Under the pieces are notes generated by a model, which worked only from the letters and a program-made list of their open reading frames with translations, was not told the DNA's origin and did not search any database. Made by a program: the position numbers and the translations under genes. Below, in pieces: positions 1 through 9,257 of a stretch of DNA of 64,000 bases. Numbering within the stretch: position 1 is the stretch's first letter; every line of letters starts with the position of its first letter. Source of the stretch: Microbacterium sp. Root61 (lineage in GTDB: Bacteria > Actinomycetota > Actinomycetes > Actinomycetales > Microbacteriaceae); the NCBI RefSeq assembly GCF_001427525.1, contig NZ_LMGU01000001.1, positions 712,322 through 776,321 on the forward strand. The letters are read 5' to 3'.

Positions 1-3
1 GGA

Positions 4-213
4 TCAGACGTCGGCGACCTTGCGGCCCTTGTACTCGAGGAACAGCTCAGTGCCCTGCGAGTCGGTGACAACCTTGGCCTGGTGCGGACGGCTGTAGACG
101 ACGGTGCCGTTCTCGATGGTCTTCACCAGCGCGATGGGCGCGGCCTTCCACTGCGCGCGACGCGAGCGAGTGTTCGAGCGCGAGACTTTCCGCTTGGGGG
201 GGTTACCTGCCAT
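4..213 (-). CDS. rpmF: 50S ribosomal protein L32
   Basis: Structural protein bL32 of the large ribosomal subunit, 69 aa. The start at MAGNPPKRK is chosen because the family signature (KRKVSRSNTRSRR) follows directly; residues upstream of it do not resemble L32. The C-terminus (ELFLEYKGRKVADV) is typical of actinobacterial L32. There is no cysteine, so this is the zinc-independent form rather than the four-Cys zinc-ribbon form. It lies 41 bp behind the DUF177 gene, the usual pairing, and is probably co-transcribed with it. Confidence 0.97.
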   Translation of the reverse strand: MAGNPPKRKVSRSNTRSRRAQWKAAPIALVKTIENGTVVYSRPHQAKVVTDSQGTELFLEYKGRKVADV

Positions 214-254
214 GACTGACTCTCTTCTGTGTTCTCGGCGATACGGTTCCGGCC

Positions 255-806
255 CTACGGGCGCGAAGCTGTGTCGTCGTGGTCTGTGGTGTATTCCTGG
301 AGCGCAGCCCACCTGCTATCAGTGGGTTCGCGCTGGTCTGCGCCGGAGGTATCGGTCAGCCGCACGCCCGTAGCCGGATCCAGGCCGGGGCAATCCGGCT
401 GACACACCGGCTGAAACGGAAGCGACAAGACGATCGCGTCTCTGACCAGAGTTTCAAGATCCACGTGGTCGTCTTGAACCTCGAAGTCAGATGTTTCATC
501 TCCAGGATACGCGAAAAGCTCCTGAAACTCGACTTTGAGGGGCATGTCGATGTCGTTGAGGCACCGACCGCAGACTCCGGTGTACGAGGTGTGCACGGTC
601 CCCGACACGAGCATGCCCTCGTGGACCGACTCGATGCGCACGTCGAGATCGACCTGCTCGCCCTCGGCCACAGCCACGAGGCCCTCGCCCCACTTCTGGT
701 CGGCCGTGAGGTCGAGCGTGTGCTCCCGCATCTCTCCGGGGTGTCGAATGATGTCGCGCACGTTCAGCGCGAAGGGTCCTGGTCGATGCCGTCTCACGAG
801 GGTCAA
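255..806 (-). CDS. DUF177 (YceD-like) protein
   Basis: Member of the DUF177/YceD family that almost always precedes rpmF; a role in rRNA or ribosome metabolism has been suggested for the family, but no reaction is assigned. The 183-aa protein has the conserved CGRC motif in the middle and a second Cys pair (CQPDCPGL) near the C-terminus, which may bind metal. The longest start is TTG at 806; a GTG at 797 lies 8 nt behind a TACGAT box and is equally plausible. Order is coaD, DUF177, rpmF on the same strand. Confidence 0.93.
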   Translation of the reverse strand: MTLVRRHRPGPFALNVRDIIRHPGEMREHTLDLTADQKWGEGLVAVAEGEQVDLDVRIESVHEGMLVSGTVHTSYTGVCGRCLNDIDMPLKVEFQELFAYPGDETSDFEVQDDHVDLETLVRDAIVLSLPFQPVCQPDCPGLDPATGVRLTDTSGADQREPTDSRWAALQEYTTDHDDTASRP

Positions 807-854
807 TCGTACCGGCGTTCAGCCGTGCGAAGCCCGTGAGCGCGCCGCAGCGCC

Positions 855-1352
855 TCAGAGGCTGCGGGCACCCGTGTCGAGGAATCGCGCCACGGCGGGC
901 GGCACGAACGGCGACACATCGCCGCCGAGCGACGCCACCTGGCGCACCAGCGAGCTCGAGACGAGCGCGTGCGACGGGTCCGGCAGGAGGAACACGGTCT
1001 CGATGTGCGCGAGATGACGGTTCACGATCGCCATCGGCGTTTCGTAGGCGACGTCGATCTGTGAGCGGATGCCCTTCACCAGGACGCCGGCTCCGACATC
1101 CGTCGCGTAGTCCACCAGCAGCCCCATGCTCCAGGACGCGACGATGACCTCGCCCTCGATGTCGGTCTCGGCGAGAGACTGCTCCAGCAGCGCGAGACGC
1201 TGCGCGATCGGCAGCATCGCCTCTTTACCGGGGTTGTGCACGACGAGCACATGGAGCTGGTCGTACAGCGAGGCCGCACGGCGGATCACATCGAGGTGAC
1301 CGAGGGTCGGAGGATCGAATGACCCCGGGACGACGGCGATCCGGCTGCTCAT
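855..1352 (-). CDS. coaD: Phosphopantetheine adenylyltransferase
   Basis: Penultimate step of coenzyme A synthesis: ATP plus 4'-phosphopantetheine gives dephospho-CoA. The 165-aa length is typical. The nucleotidyltransferase signature [10 protein letters not shown] is at residues 10-19, and the C-terminal SSSLVR motif that contacts ATP is present. A -10 box (TAGGCT) sits exactly 6 nt upstream of the ATG with no ribosome binding site, so the mRNA is probably leaderless and the gene has its own promoter behind recG. Cytoplasmic, expected to act as a hexamer. Confidence 0.97.
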   Translation of the reverse strand: MSSRIAVVPGSFDPPTLGHLDVIRRAASLYDQLHVLVVHNPGKEAMLPIAQRLALLEQSLAETDIEGEVIVASWSMGLLVDYATDVGAGVLVKGIRSQIDVAYETPMAIVNRHLAHIETVFLLPDPSHALVSSSLVRQVASLGGDVSPFVPPAVARFLDTGARSL

Positions 1353-1416
1353 GCTGCCAGCCTACCGAGGCTCCGAGGGTGTGCGCGCACACCGGACGCG
1401 GCGCGACACGAACGGC

Positions 1417-3585
1417 TCAGTTCTTCGCGAGCGCGGCGCGCTCCTGCATGCCCACGCGGCGCTCGATGGCGGCGGCGAGGCCGGCGTGGCGCAGCAGTGC
1501 CGGGTCATCCTCCAGGACGAGCTCCGCCTCGGCGCGGGCCTCGGCGATGATGTCGGCATCCTTGACCACCCGCAGCAGTCGCAGTGACGACCGCGCTCCG
1601 GACTGCGCGTCGCCGAGCACGTCGCCCTCGCCGCGCAGTTCGAGATCGACCTCGGCCAGGACGAAGCCGTCGGTCGTCGAGGCGACCGCATCCACGCGCG
1701 AGCGCGCCGACGTGCCCACCGTCGCCTCGGTGACGAGCAGGCAGAGCCCCGGTACGCCGCCACGGCCGACGCGGCCGCGGAGCTGATGCAGCTGCGACAC
1801 GCCGAAGCGGTCCGCCTCCAGGATCGCCATCGTCGAGGCGTTGGGCACGTCGACCCCGACCTCGACCACGGTCGTGGCCACGAGCACGTCGATGTCGCCG
1901 CGGGCGAATGCCTGCATGACGGCGTCCTTCTCGTCCGACGGCATCTTGCCGTGCAGGATCTCGACGCGGATCTGTGCGAACGCCGGATGCCGCGACAGCA
2001 TGTCGGCCGCCTGCACCACTCCCCAGCGGGTCTTCGCGGTCTCGCCCTCAGTCGCGGGCACCGGCTCGTCGGCGGTGTCGTCCTTGGTCGCCGCCTCGGC
2101 ATCGATCGCAGCACAGACCACGAAGGCCTGATGGCCTTTGCCGACCTCTTCGGCGATGCGGTCCCACACCCGCGCGAACCACGCCGGCTTCTCGGCCAGC
2201 GGCGCGACGAAGGTCTGGATGCCGGCCCTCCCTGCGGGCAGGGTGCGGATGGTGGACACGTCGAGGTCGCCGAAGACCGTCATCGCGACGGTCCGCGGAA
2301 TCGGGGTGGCCGTCAGGACCAGCGCGTGCGGGGCCATGCCCTTGGCGCGCAGCAGTTCGCGCTGCTCGACGCCGAAGCGATGCTGCTCGTCGACGACGAC
2401 CAGGCCGAGATCGGCGAAGGTCGTCGATTCGCTCAGCAGCGCATGGGTTCCCACGACGATATGGGCCTGCCCGGAGGCCGCGCGCAACGCCGCCTTGCGT
2501 CGCTCCGCCGCGGTGAGTTGCCCGGTCAGCAGGATGGGCATCAACTCGGGCGCCAGCTGCGGACCGAGCATCTTCGCGATCGAGCGGACGTGCTGCGCGG
2601 CGAGCACCTCGGTCGGCGCGATGAGCGCGGACTGTCCGCCGGACTCGGCGACCTGGAGCATGGCGCGGAGCGCGACGAGCGTCTTGCCGGAGCCCACCTC
2701 CCCCTGCACGAGCCGGTTCATCGGCCAATCCGCGACCATGTCCTTGGCGATCTGATCCCCCACCGAGACCTGATCCTGCGTGCGCGTGAAGGGGAGGATG
2801 GCGTCGAAGCGCGCGAGCAGTCCGCCGTCGGAGGCGGGTCGCGCCGTCGCGGACAGCGCCCGCACGAACTGGCGCTGCTGCAGGAGCGCCGCCTGCAGTA
2901 CGAAGGCCTCGTGCATGCGCAACGTCGCCCGGGCGGGCTCGATCTCGTCGGGGAACGCAGGACGGTGCACCCGTTCGATCGCGACGCGCGCCTCGAGCAG
3001 GCCGTGGCGCTCCCGGAAGGCGTCGGGCAGTGGATCGGGCACCTCGCCGAGGCCGTCCAGCACCAAGTGCACGATCTTCGTGAACTGCCAGCTCGCCACG
3101 GTGCTCGTGGCGGGATAGATCGGGATGGGCAGATTCGCGTACGCCTCCGCGTTGAGGCGCGCCTCCGCTTCGTCTTCGAACAGCTCATAGTCGGGGTGGG
3201 CGAGCTGCTTGGCGCCGCGGTACTCCCCCACTTTTCCGGAGAAGATGCCGCGGCGCCCCGCGTGCAGGTCTTTGAGGCGCCAGGACTGATTGAAGAACGT
3301 CAGCGAGAGCTCCCCCTGGCCGTCGCTGATGACGACCTCCAGCAGCGAGCCCTTGCGGTTCTGCATCCGGCGCTCCGACGCGCGACGCACCTCGGCGACG
3401 ATCGTGACGGGTTCGCCCACCGGCAACGAGGAGATCGGCGTCAGCTCGCCGCGCAGCGCGTACCGCCGCGGGTAGTGGGCGACGAGGTCTCCGACGGTGT
3501 GCATGCCGAACGCGCGCTGCAGGGCGGAGGCCGTCTTGCCGCCGACGGCCCCGTCCAGGCGCGATTCAAGGGTGAAGCCCGGCAT
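1417..3585 (-). CDS. recG: ATP-dependent DNA helicase RecG
   Basis: Branch-migration helicase that remodels stalled replication forks and Holliday junctions. An N-terminal wedge/OB region is followed by the helicase core with Walker A (GEVGSGKT), a DEQH box (VVDEQHRFG), the TATPIPRT motif and, near the C-terminus, QLRGRVGRG (motif VI). The start at MPGFTLES gives 722 aa. It is preceded by GGAGG and by a TAGACT box 7 nt upstream; ten further in-frame residues upstream look unlike coding sequence. The neighbours rsmD and coaD match the usual actinobacterial core arrangement. Confidence 0.96.
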   Translation of the reverse strand: MPGFTLESRLDGAVGGKTASALQRAFGMHTVGDLVAHYPRRYALRGELTPISSLPVGEPVTIVAEVRRASERRMQNRKGSLLEVVISDGQGELSLTFFNQSWRLKDLHAGRRGIFSGKVGEYRGAKQLAHPDYELFEDEAEARLNAEAYANLPIPIYPATSTVASWQFTKIVHLVLDGLGEVPDPLPDAFRERHGLLEARVAIERVHRPAFPDEIEPARATLRMHEAFVLQAALLQQRQFVRALSATARPASDGGLLARFDAILPFTRTQDQVSVGDQIAKDMVADWPMNRLVQGEVGSGKTLVALRAMLQVAESGGQSALIAPTEVLAAQHVRSIAKMLGPQLAPELMPILLTGQLTAAERRKAALRAASGQAHIVVGTHALLSESTTFADLGLVVVDEQHRFGVEQRELLRAKGMAPHALVLTATPIPRTVAMTVFGDLDVSTIRTLPAGRAGIQTFVAPLAEKPAWFARVWDRIAEEVGKGHQAFVVCAAIDAEAATKDDTADEPVPATEGETAKTRWGVVQAADMLSRHPAFAQIRVEILHGKMPSDEKDAVMQAFARGDIDVLVATTVVEVGVDVPNASTMAILEADRFGVSQLHQLRGRVGRGGVPGLCLLVTEATVGTSARSRVDAVASTTDGFVLAEVDLELRGEGDVLGDAQSGARSSLRLLRVVKDADIIAEARAEAELVLEDDPALLRHAGLAAAIERRVGMQERAALAKN

Positions 3586-3659
3586 GCCTCCGAGTCTAGG
3601 CAGAGCGGGCGACACCTGTTGTCGGCACGCACTCAGCGGTCAGGCCCTACGGTAGGACG

Positions 3660-4244
3660 ATGATCCGACGGTTCCTCTCCCGCGCCTATTGGGCGTGCAG
3701 CCGTTGGACGCTCTCGTCCACGCCCGCACCCCGCACTCCTACGATCCTCATCGGCGCGCCGCACACCTCGAACTGGGACTTCGTCCTGATGCTCGCGATC
3801 GCGTGGCGACTCGACATGCGGGTCCGCTGGCTGGGCAAGTCGAGCCTGTTCCGCGGATGGCGCGGACCGCTCATGCGCGGACTCGGCGGCATCCCCGTCG
3901 ACCGAGACAACCCCGCGAGCGTCGTCGGCGACGTCGTCGCCCGAATCCGCGCCGGTGAGGTGTTCGGACTCGTCGTCACCCCGGAGGGCACACGCAGCTC
4001 GGGCAAGTACTGGAAGTCCGGCTTCTACCGCATCGCCCGCGAGGCCGGACTGCCGCTCACGCTCGGCTACGTCGATCGCACCACGATGACGACCGGGCTG
4101 GGGCCGACCATCGACCTCACCGGCGATGTCTCCGCCGACATGGATCGGGTGCGCGCGTTCTACGCCGACAAGTCGGGGATGCGCCCCGAGTACCGTACCG
4201 AAGCGCGCCTGCGCGAGGAGGATGCGGCCGCGGCTGCATCCTGA
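3660..4244 (+). CDS. 1-acyl-glycerol-3-phosphate acyltransferase family protein
   Basis: PlsC-like acyltransferase of 194 aa. The HX4D catalytic motif appears as HTSNWD near residue 35 and the acceptor-binding motif as PEGTRSS near residue 108. It is shorter than plsC at 15211-15993 and looks like the family often annotated as glycerol acyltransferase; the substrate is unknown. A TACGGT box 6 nt before the ATG suggests leaderless transcription. It is divergent from recG and converges with a lipoprotein gene 9 bp away. Confidence 0.88.
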   Translation: MIRRFLSRAYWACSRWTLSSTPAPRTPTILIGAPHTSNWDFVLMLAIAWRLDMRVRWLGKSSLFRGWRGPLMRGLGGIPVDRDNPASVVGDVVARIRAGEVFGLVVTPEGTRSSGKYWKSGFYRIAREAGLPLTLGYVDRTTMTTGLGPTIDLTGDVSADMDRVRAFYADKSGMRPEYRTEARLREEDAAAAAS

Positions 4245-4253
4245 ATCGAGCCG

Positions 4254-4844
4254 CTAGCCCCAGATCTGCTGGGCGATGTCCGAGAGGAACGCCCGAGCGT
4301 TGCGGTTGACGCTGCCCAGGAAGATCCACACGCCGTCGCGGGCGACGACCATCTCCTCGGTGTCTGCGCCGTCCCCCGGAAGCACGCAGAAGTCCGCGCC
4401 GAAGTCGTCCGAGACCGAGCATGTGTAGCCGAGCGCGGCGAGGCTGTCGACACCTGCCGTCACCTCGGCCGGAGTGGCGGTGCTGATCAGCAGCAGCACT
4501 CCCGCGCTCTCCTCGATGATCCAGTCGCAGCCCAGCGCGAGCGTGGCGTTGGCCGGTGCCGGACGCACGAACCCGACGCCATCGCCCTGCAGGGTCATGT
4601 CGCCGACGGTCTCCTCCCGCACGGCGTCGGTCCCGAGGGTCGTGCAGTCGGTCGGCAGGACCGCGGGCGCGGCCGAGGGCTCCTCCGGCGTGACGGACTC
4701 GGCCGGCGTCGGGGCGGCGGAGGCCGTCGGCGGCGCGGACGTGGTGGGCGAGGTCTCGGGCGATCCACCGCACGCGCTCAGCGCGAGCGTGAGCAACACG
4801 GCGGCGGAGGTGATCGCGATGGTGCGACGGCGGTGCATGGACAT
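4254..4844 (-). CDS. Secreted lipoprotein of unknown function
   Basis: 196 aa with a lipoprotein signal peptide: MSMHRRR, a hydrophobic stretch, then the lipobox LSAC with Cys25 as the lipidation site. A Ser/Thr/Pro/Ala-rich linker of about 45 residues precedes a globular domain with four Cys that could form disulfides. The ATG at 4844 is chosen because AAAGGGG stands 5 nt before it; a GTG at 4865 is also in frame. I do not recognise the domain. It should be anchored to the outer face of the membrane. Confidence 0.8.
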   Translation of the reverse strand: MSMHRRRTIAITSAAVLLTLALSACGGSPETSPTTSAPPTASAAPTPAESVTPEEPSAAPAVLPTDCTTLGTDAVREETVGDMTLQGDGVGFVRPAPANATLALGCDWIIEESAGVLLLISTATPAEVTAGVDSLAALGYTCSVSDDFGADFCVLPGDGADTEEMVVARDGVWIFLGSVNRNARAFLSDIAQQIWG

Positions 4845-4948
4845 GAGCGCCCCTTTCTGGCTCACGAGGTGGATCAGCCCGAGCTTAGGGGTGGCGCGGA
4901 ACGCACGACCAGCGACCTAGGTCCCCTGGCCACCTATATCGTGAGGGG

Positions 4949-5518
4949 GTGACACGCATCATCGCCGGCCGCGCGGGCTCCATCACCCTTGAGGTGCCCG
5001 ACGCCGGCACCCGTCCCACGAGCGACCGGGTTCGAGAATCGCTCTTCGGCGCCCTCGAATCCTCGGACGCGATCCGCGGCGCCGCGGTGCTCGATCTCTA
5101 CGCCGGATCCGGCGCACTCGGGCTGGAGGCTCTCAGCCGGGGAGCGGCATCCGTCGATCTCGTGGAGAAGTCTCCGCGCGCGGCAACCCTGGTACAGCGC
5201 AACGCGGCCAAGGTGGCCCACTCGGTGGGAAAGGATGCCGTCACCCGCGTGCACCGCTCCCCCGTGCTCGCCTTCCTGCGCTCACCGCGCGGACCCTTCG
5301 ATCTCGTCTTCCTCGACCCTCCGTACGACCTGCCGGACACCGAACTGACCGAGGCGCTCGTCCTGCTCGAGCCCAGTCTCTCGCCACACGCGACCGTCGT
5401 GGTCGAGCGCGCGAAGCGGTCGGCGCCGCCGGTCCTGCCCGCCGGACTCGAGCACGTGAAGCTCAAGAAGTACGGCGATACGACGTTGTGGTGGGTCAGC
5501 CCGACCCCTCAGGCGTAG
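4949..5518 (+). CDS. rsmD: 16S rRNA (guanine(966)-N(2))-methyltransferase RsmD
   Basis: SAM-dependent methyltransferase that modifies G966 of 16S rRNA during 30S assembly. 189 aa, typical length. Family features are MTRIIAGRAGSITLEVP at the start, TRPTSDRVRESLF, the SAM-binding loop VLDLYAGSGALGLEALSRG and the catalytic DPPY motif in FLDPPYDLPD. The start is GTG within GAGGGGGTG. It converges with thiL, 8 bp away. Confidence 0.96.
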   Translation: MTRIIAGRAGSITLEVPDAGTRPTSDRVRESLFGALESSDAIRGAAVLDLYAGSGALGLEALSRGAASVDLVEKSPRAATLVQRNAAKVAHSVGKDAVTRVHRSPVLAFLRSPRGPFDLVFLDPPYDLPDTELTEALVLLEPSLSPHATVVVERAKRSAPPVLPAGLEHVKLKKYGDTTLWWVSPTPQA

Positions 5519-5526
5519 TCGCCGGC

Positions 5527-6519
5527 TCAGCCGCCGTGCGCGTCCCAGTCCCGGTACGGATCCCAACCGCCGCGACCGGTCGGCTCGACGCCGTCGACGA
5601 GCAGCGGCGCGCCGGATGACACGGCGACGCGGCCGATCGGTCGGAAGCCCTCCGGCAACGCCATCGTCGCGGGGAAGGTCGCGAGCAGCGCGTGATCCTC
5701 GCCGCCGGACAGCGCCGCGGCAGGGTCCGACCCGAGTGCCGCGCTGTCGAGCTCGATGGTGACTCCGGATGCCCCGGCCATGCGCTGTGCGTCCAAAGCC
5801 AGCCCGTCGGACACGTCCATGAGCGCCGTGGCACCGGCGTCCGCCGCGCGCGGGCCGAGTGCGATCGGCGGATGCGGTCGCAACTGGGCGCGCACGAAGG
5901 CGGAATCCGCGGGGTCGAGCGTGCCGGGCGCAACGGGAATCGGATCGTTCGCGGCATCCCGGAACCGTCCGAAGAGGATCTCGAGGCCGCGCGCCGCGCA
6001 CCCGAGGTCACCCGCGATCGCCACAACATCGCCTGGTCGTGCGCCGCTCCGCAGCACCGGCGCACGACCGTCGAGCGAGCCGAGCGCGGTGATCGCGATG
6101 GTCAGGGTGTCGGAGACGGTGAGGTCGCCGCCCTCGACGCGACAGCCGGGCGCCAGGGCATCGCAGGCGGCACGGAGACCCTCGGCCAACCCCGTGACGA
6201 ACGAGAGCCGGGTGTCGTCGGGCATCGCCAGAGCCACGAGCAGTGCGATCGGGCGAGCGCCCATGGCGGCGACGTCTGCGAGGTTGACCGCCGCCGACTT
6301 CCATCCGAGGTCGAAGGCACCCGACCAGGCAAGACGGAAGTCGGGCCCGTGCACCAGCGTGTCGGTGGTGGCGACCACTCTGCCGTCCGGCATCGCGATC
6401 ACGGCGGCGTCATCGCCCGGCCCGACCAGCGCAGTCGACTCGCCGAACGCCTCGAGGATGCGTCGCAGGATCTCGCCCTCCGACAGGCTGCCCACGGTCG
6501 GGTCGGCGGGTGCACTCAT
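5527..6519 (-). CDS. thiL: Thiamine-monophosphate kinase
   Basis: Phosphorylates thiamine monophosphate to the active cofactor thiamine diphosphate. 330 aa from MSAPADPTVG. ThiL/PurM-type motifs are the acidic GPGDDAAVI, TTDTLVHGPDFR, GWKSAAVNLADVAAMGA and MDVSDGLALDAQRMA. The ATG has a TACGGT box 7 nt upstream, whereas the longer in-frame extension upstream overlaps the divergent DUF3515 gene and is not needed. No TPP riboswitch fits in the 58-bp gap to that gene. Confidence 0.95.
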   Translation of the reverse strand: MSAPADPTVGSLSEGEILRRILEAFGESTALVGPGDDAAVIAMPDGRVVATTDTLVHGPDFRLAWSGAFDLGWKSAAVNLADVAAMGARPIALLVALAMPDDTRLSFVTGLAEGLRAACDALAPGCRVEGGDLTVSDTLTIAITALGSLDGRAPVLRSGARPGDVVAIAGDLGCAARGLEILFGRFRDAANDPIPVAPGTLDPADSAFVRAQLRPHPPIALGPRAADAGATALMDVSDGLALDAQRMAGASGVTIELDSAALGSDPAAALSGGEDHALLATFPATMALPEGFRPIGRVAVSSGAPLLVDGVEPTGRGGWDPYRDWDAHGG

Positions 6520-6577
6520 GACTCCCACCGTAGCCGGATGGGCCGATCCTCCGAGCAGGCGCGGGTAGCCTGGAGGG

Positions 6578-7048
6578 GTGCTTCGCAATCGTCGTCCCCT
6601 CGCCGCCGCGCTCCTGATCCTCGCTGCACTCGGCGTCAGCGGGTGCTCCACGACGGTCTCGATGACGCCCGCGGCCGACGCCAACGATCCCCTCTGCGCC
6701 GAGGTCACCGTGCGCCTTCCCGACTCGGTCGACGGCCAGGATCGGCAGTGGACGGACGCACAGGCCACCGGGGCGTGGGGTTCCCCCGCGGCCGTCCTGC
6801 TGACGTGCGGCGTCACGCCTCCGGGCCCGTCCACGCTCCCGTGCGAGACCGTGAACGGGGTCGACTGGCTGATCGACGGTTCGGATGCGCCGAACTACCT
6901 GTTCACGACGTACGGGCGCACGCCTGCCGTCGAGGTCTACCTCGACTACGACGTCGTCTCCGGCAACGAGTCGCTGCAGGCGCTGAGCAGCGCGGTGGGC
7001 ACACTGCCGGCTGACGGCGGCAAGTGCACCGACCGTCCGGCCCCGTAG
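6578..7048 (+). CDS. DUF3515 family lipoprotein
   Basis: 156-aa predicted lipoprotein. The signal peptide ends in the lipobox VSGC (Cys23). The DUF3515 pattern is visible: DPLCAEVTVRLP, a GAWG/PAAVLLTCGV stretch and DWLI-region residues, with five further Cys after the lipidated one. The function of the family is unknown; it commonly neighbours thiL and ddl in actinobacteria. A TAGCCT box ends exactly 6 nt before the GTG start, indicating a leaderless transcript. Confidence 0.92.
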   Translation: MLRNRRPLAAALLILAALGVSGCSTTVSMTPAADANDPLCAEVTVRLPDSVDGQDRQWTDAQATGAWGSPAAVLLTCGVTPPGPSTLPCETVNGVDWLIDGSDAPNYLFTTYGRTPAVEVYLDYDVVSGNESLQALSSAVGTLPADGGKCTDRPAP

Positions 7049-7191
7049 CCGCGACGCTGTGCTGTCCGAACAGCGCTATGGCTTGGCCCACGCGCGATAG
7101 CGAGCTCGATTAGCCTCGGAGAGACGCCGCGCCTCGCGTGGAATCCCACGTCCTCTGTGCCCGACGAGGGTGTCCACCCCAGGAGTTCCGC

Positions 7192-8217
7192 ATGCGCCCC
7201 GGTTCTGCGACGCTCGCCTCCACGAATGCGCGCCGGTCCCTGGGGCTCGCGCTGTCGGTCGTCATCCTGGCGGCCACGGTGGTGGCCAGCATCCTGGTCG
7301 GAGCCCGCGGGATCTCGGTGCTGACGGTGTGGGAGACGCTCTTCGCCTTCAACGGATCGACGGAGCACCTCATCGTGTGGGAGTTGCGGATCCCGCGCAC
7401 CGTCGTCGGCCTCCTGGTCGGACCGGCGCTCGGGCTCGCCGGCGCCCTCATCCAGGCGTTCACGCGCAATCCCCTCGCCGACCCCGGAATCCTGGGGGTG
7501 AATGCGGGCGCCGGGTTCTTCGTCACCATCGCGATCGGGCTCCTCGGCATCACCGATCCGCGAGGATACGTCTGGTTCGCCCTGTTGGGCGCCGCCGTCG
7601 TGACGGTGCTCGTGTACCTGATCGGTTCCACCGGCCCGGGTCAGGCCACCCCGATCAGGCTCACACTCGCCGGCGTCGCCCTGGCCGCGGTACTCGGTGG
7701 AGTCGCCTCCGGAGTCAGCCTGAAGTTCCCCGACGTGTTCGACAGCATGCGCTTCTGGGGCGCCGGTTCCATCGGCGGCCGCGACCTGGAGGTCGTCGCG
7801 GCGATGGCTCCCTTCATCCTCGCCGGGATCGCTCTTGCGCTGTGGAGCGCGCGATCGCTCAACGCACTCGCCCTGGGCGACGACGTGGGACGGATGCTGG
7901 GCGCCCACGTCGCATTGACCCGAGCGGCCGTCGTGGTCTCGGTGACCCTCCTGGCAGGGACCGCCACAGCCCTCGCCGGGCCCATCGCGTTCGTGGGGCT
8001 CATGATTCCTCACATGGTGCGCTGGTTCGTCGGCCCCGATCAACGCTGGATCCTGGCCTACAGCCTCGTGTGGGCGCCGATTCTGATCCTCGTTTCCGAC
8101 ATCGTGGGCCGGGTGCTGCTGCCGAGCGGCGAGCTGCGCGTCGGGCTCGTCACTGCAGCCGTCGGGGCTCCGGTTTTGATCGTGCTCGCCCGACGCAAGA
8201 GCGTGAGCGGACTGTGA
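7192..8217 (+). CDS. Iron-siderophore ABC transporter permease (FecCD family), subunit 1
   Basis: Integral-membrane permease subunit of a ferric-siderophore importer, 341 aa with about nine or ten hydrophobic segments. FecCD features are ELRIPRTVVGLLVGPALGLAGALIQAFTRNPLADPGILG and, near the end, AGPIAFVGLMIPHMVRW, the ATPase-coupling region. The ATG at 7192 follows AGGAG. It is the first gene of a translationally coupled set; its stop overlaps the next GTG start. It should pair with the second permease to form the channel. Confidence 0.95.
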   Translation: MRPGSATLASTNARRSLGLALSVVILAATVVASILVGARGISVLTVWETLFAFNGSTEHLIVWELRIPRTVVGLLVGPALGLAGALIQAFTRNPLADPGILGVNAGAGFFVTIAIGLLGITDPRGYVWFALLGAAVVTVLVYLIGSTGPGQATPIRLTLAGVALAAVLGGVASGVSLKFPDVFDSMRFWGAGSIGGRDLEVVAAMAPFILAGIALALWSARSLNALALGDDVGRMLGAHVALTRAAVVVSVTLLAGTATALAGPIAFVGLMIPHMVRWFVGPDQRWILAYSLVWAPILILVSDIVGRVLLPSGELRVGLVTAAVGAPVLIVLARRKSVSGL

Positions 8218-9257
8218 GGGCGACGTCGGCAGGCACCTGGCTCGTGCGCCTCGACCACCCGCAGCTGTCGCTCCGATTGCACCGACGGTCGATCTGGGTC
8301 GGTCTCGCCATCGGACTGCTCGTGCTCGTCGCGGGGGTCGCCACACTCTCGACCGGCACCTCCGACACTCCGCTCGCCGACGTCCTGGCCGCCCTAGTCG
8401 GCAGCGGCGATGCCCGGACGAACATGCTGGTGATCGAGTGGCGCCTTCCTCGCCTGCTCTTCGCGACCGTGTGCGGAGCAGCACTCGGTCTCAGCGGCGC
8501 TGTGTTCCAGTCGCTCACCCGGAACCCATTGGGCAGTCCCGATGTCATCGGCTTCTCGGCGGGGTCCTACTTCGGCGCACTCGTCGTGATGCTTCTCTTC
8601 GGCAGCCTCCGCTATTGGGAGGTCGCGACCGGAGCGCTGCTCGGCGGCATCGCCACCGCGATCGTCGTCTACGCGCTGTCGTATCGGGGCGGCGTGCACG
8701 GATTCCGCCTCATCATCATGGGGATCGGCGTCACTGCGGTGATCGGCTCCTTCAACTCCTACCTGTTGCTCACGTCAGCCCTGCCGGACGCCATGGTCGC
8801 CGCCTCCTGGGGCGCGGGTTCTCTGAGCGGGCTGGCGTTCGACCAGTTCTGGCCCATGCTGATCGTGTTCGTGGTCTTGGTGCCACTGGCCATCGCGCTC
8901 GGCCCGAGTCTTCGCCAGCTCGAGCTCGGGGACGACACCGCGCGCGCTCTGGGGCTGCGCGCCGAACCCGCACGCCTCGCCGCCATCGTGATCGGAGTCG
9001 CCCTCATCGCACTCGTGACTGCCGCCGCAGGCCCGATCGCCTTCATCGCGCTCGCCGCCCCGCAGGTCGCCAAGAGGTTGACCAAGACCTCCGGAATCGG
9101 ACTCCTCCCCGCCGCGCTGACCGGGGCGCTGCTGCTGGTGGTCGCCGATCTGATCGCGATCCGCATTGCTCTGCCGGTGGGAGTGGTCACGGTCTCGATC
9201 GGCGGCGGCTACCTGCTCTGGCTCCTCATCCGCGAATTCAAAGGGAAGGCCCGATGA
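8214..9257 (+). CDS. Iron-siderophore ABC transporter permease (FecCD family), subunit 2
   Basis: Second FecCD permease, 347 aa, partner of the preceding subunit. EWRLPRLLFATVCGAALGLSGAVFQSLTRNPLGSPDVIGF and the C-terminal AGPIAFIALAAPQVAKRL mark the family. The start is GTG at 8214, overlapping the stop of subunit 1 (GTGA), and its own stop overlaps the ATPase start (ATGA), so the three genes are translationally coupled. Confidence 0.95.
   Translation: MRATSAGTWLVRLDHPQLSLRLHRRSIWVGLAIGLLVLVAGVATLSTGTSDTPLADVLAALVGSGDARTNMLVIEWRLPRLLFATVCGAALGLSGAVFQSLTRNPLGSPDVIGFSAGSYFGALVVMLLFGSLRYWEVATGALLGGIATAIVVYALSYRGGVHGFRLIIMGIGVTAVIGSFNSYLLLTSALPDAMVAASWGAGSLSGLAFDQFWPMLIVFVVLVPLAIALGPSLRQLELGDDTARALGLRAEPARLAAIVIGVALIALVTAAAGPIAFIALAAPQVAKRLTKTSGIGLLPAALTGALLLVVADLIAIRIALPVGVVTVSIGGGYLLWLLIREFKGKAR

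Noticed and set aside
1786..3663. 625-codon plus-strand open frame opposite recG
   Set aside because: Antisense shadow of recG in high-G+C sequence; rich in Arg/Gly/His with no recognisable domain.
5692..7014. 440-codon plus-strand frame over thiL and DUF3515
   Set aside because: Runs against thiL and out of frame with DUF3515; composition is low-complexity Arg/Gly/Ala.
7101..7125. Second iron box upstream of the FecCD operon
   Set aside because: Only the TTAGCCT half resembles the consensus and it also fits a -10 box (TAGCCT); not reported as a site.
6946..8484. 512-codon minus-strand frame opposite the FecCD permease
   Set aside because: Shadow of two clearly recognisable permease genes.
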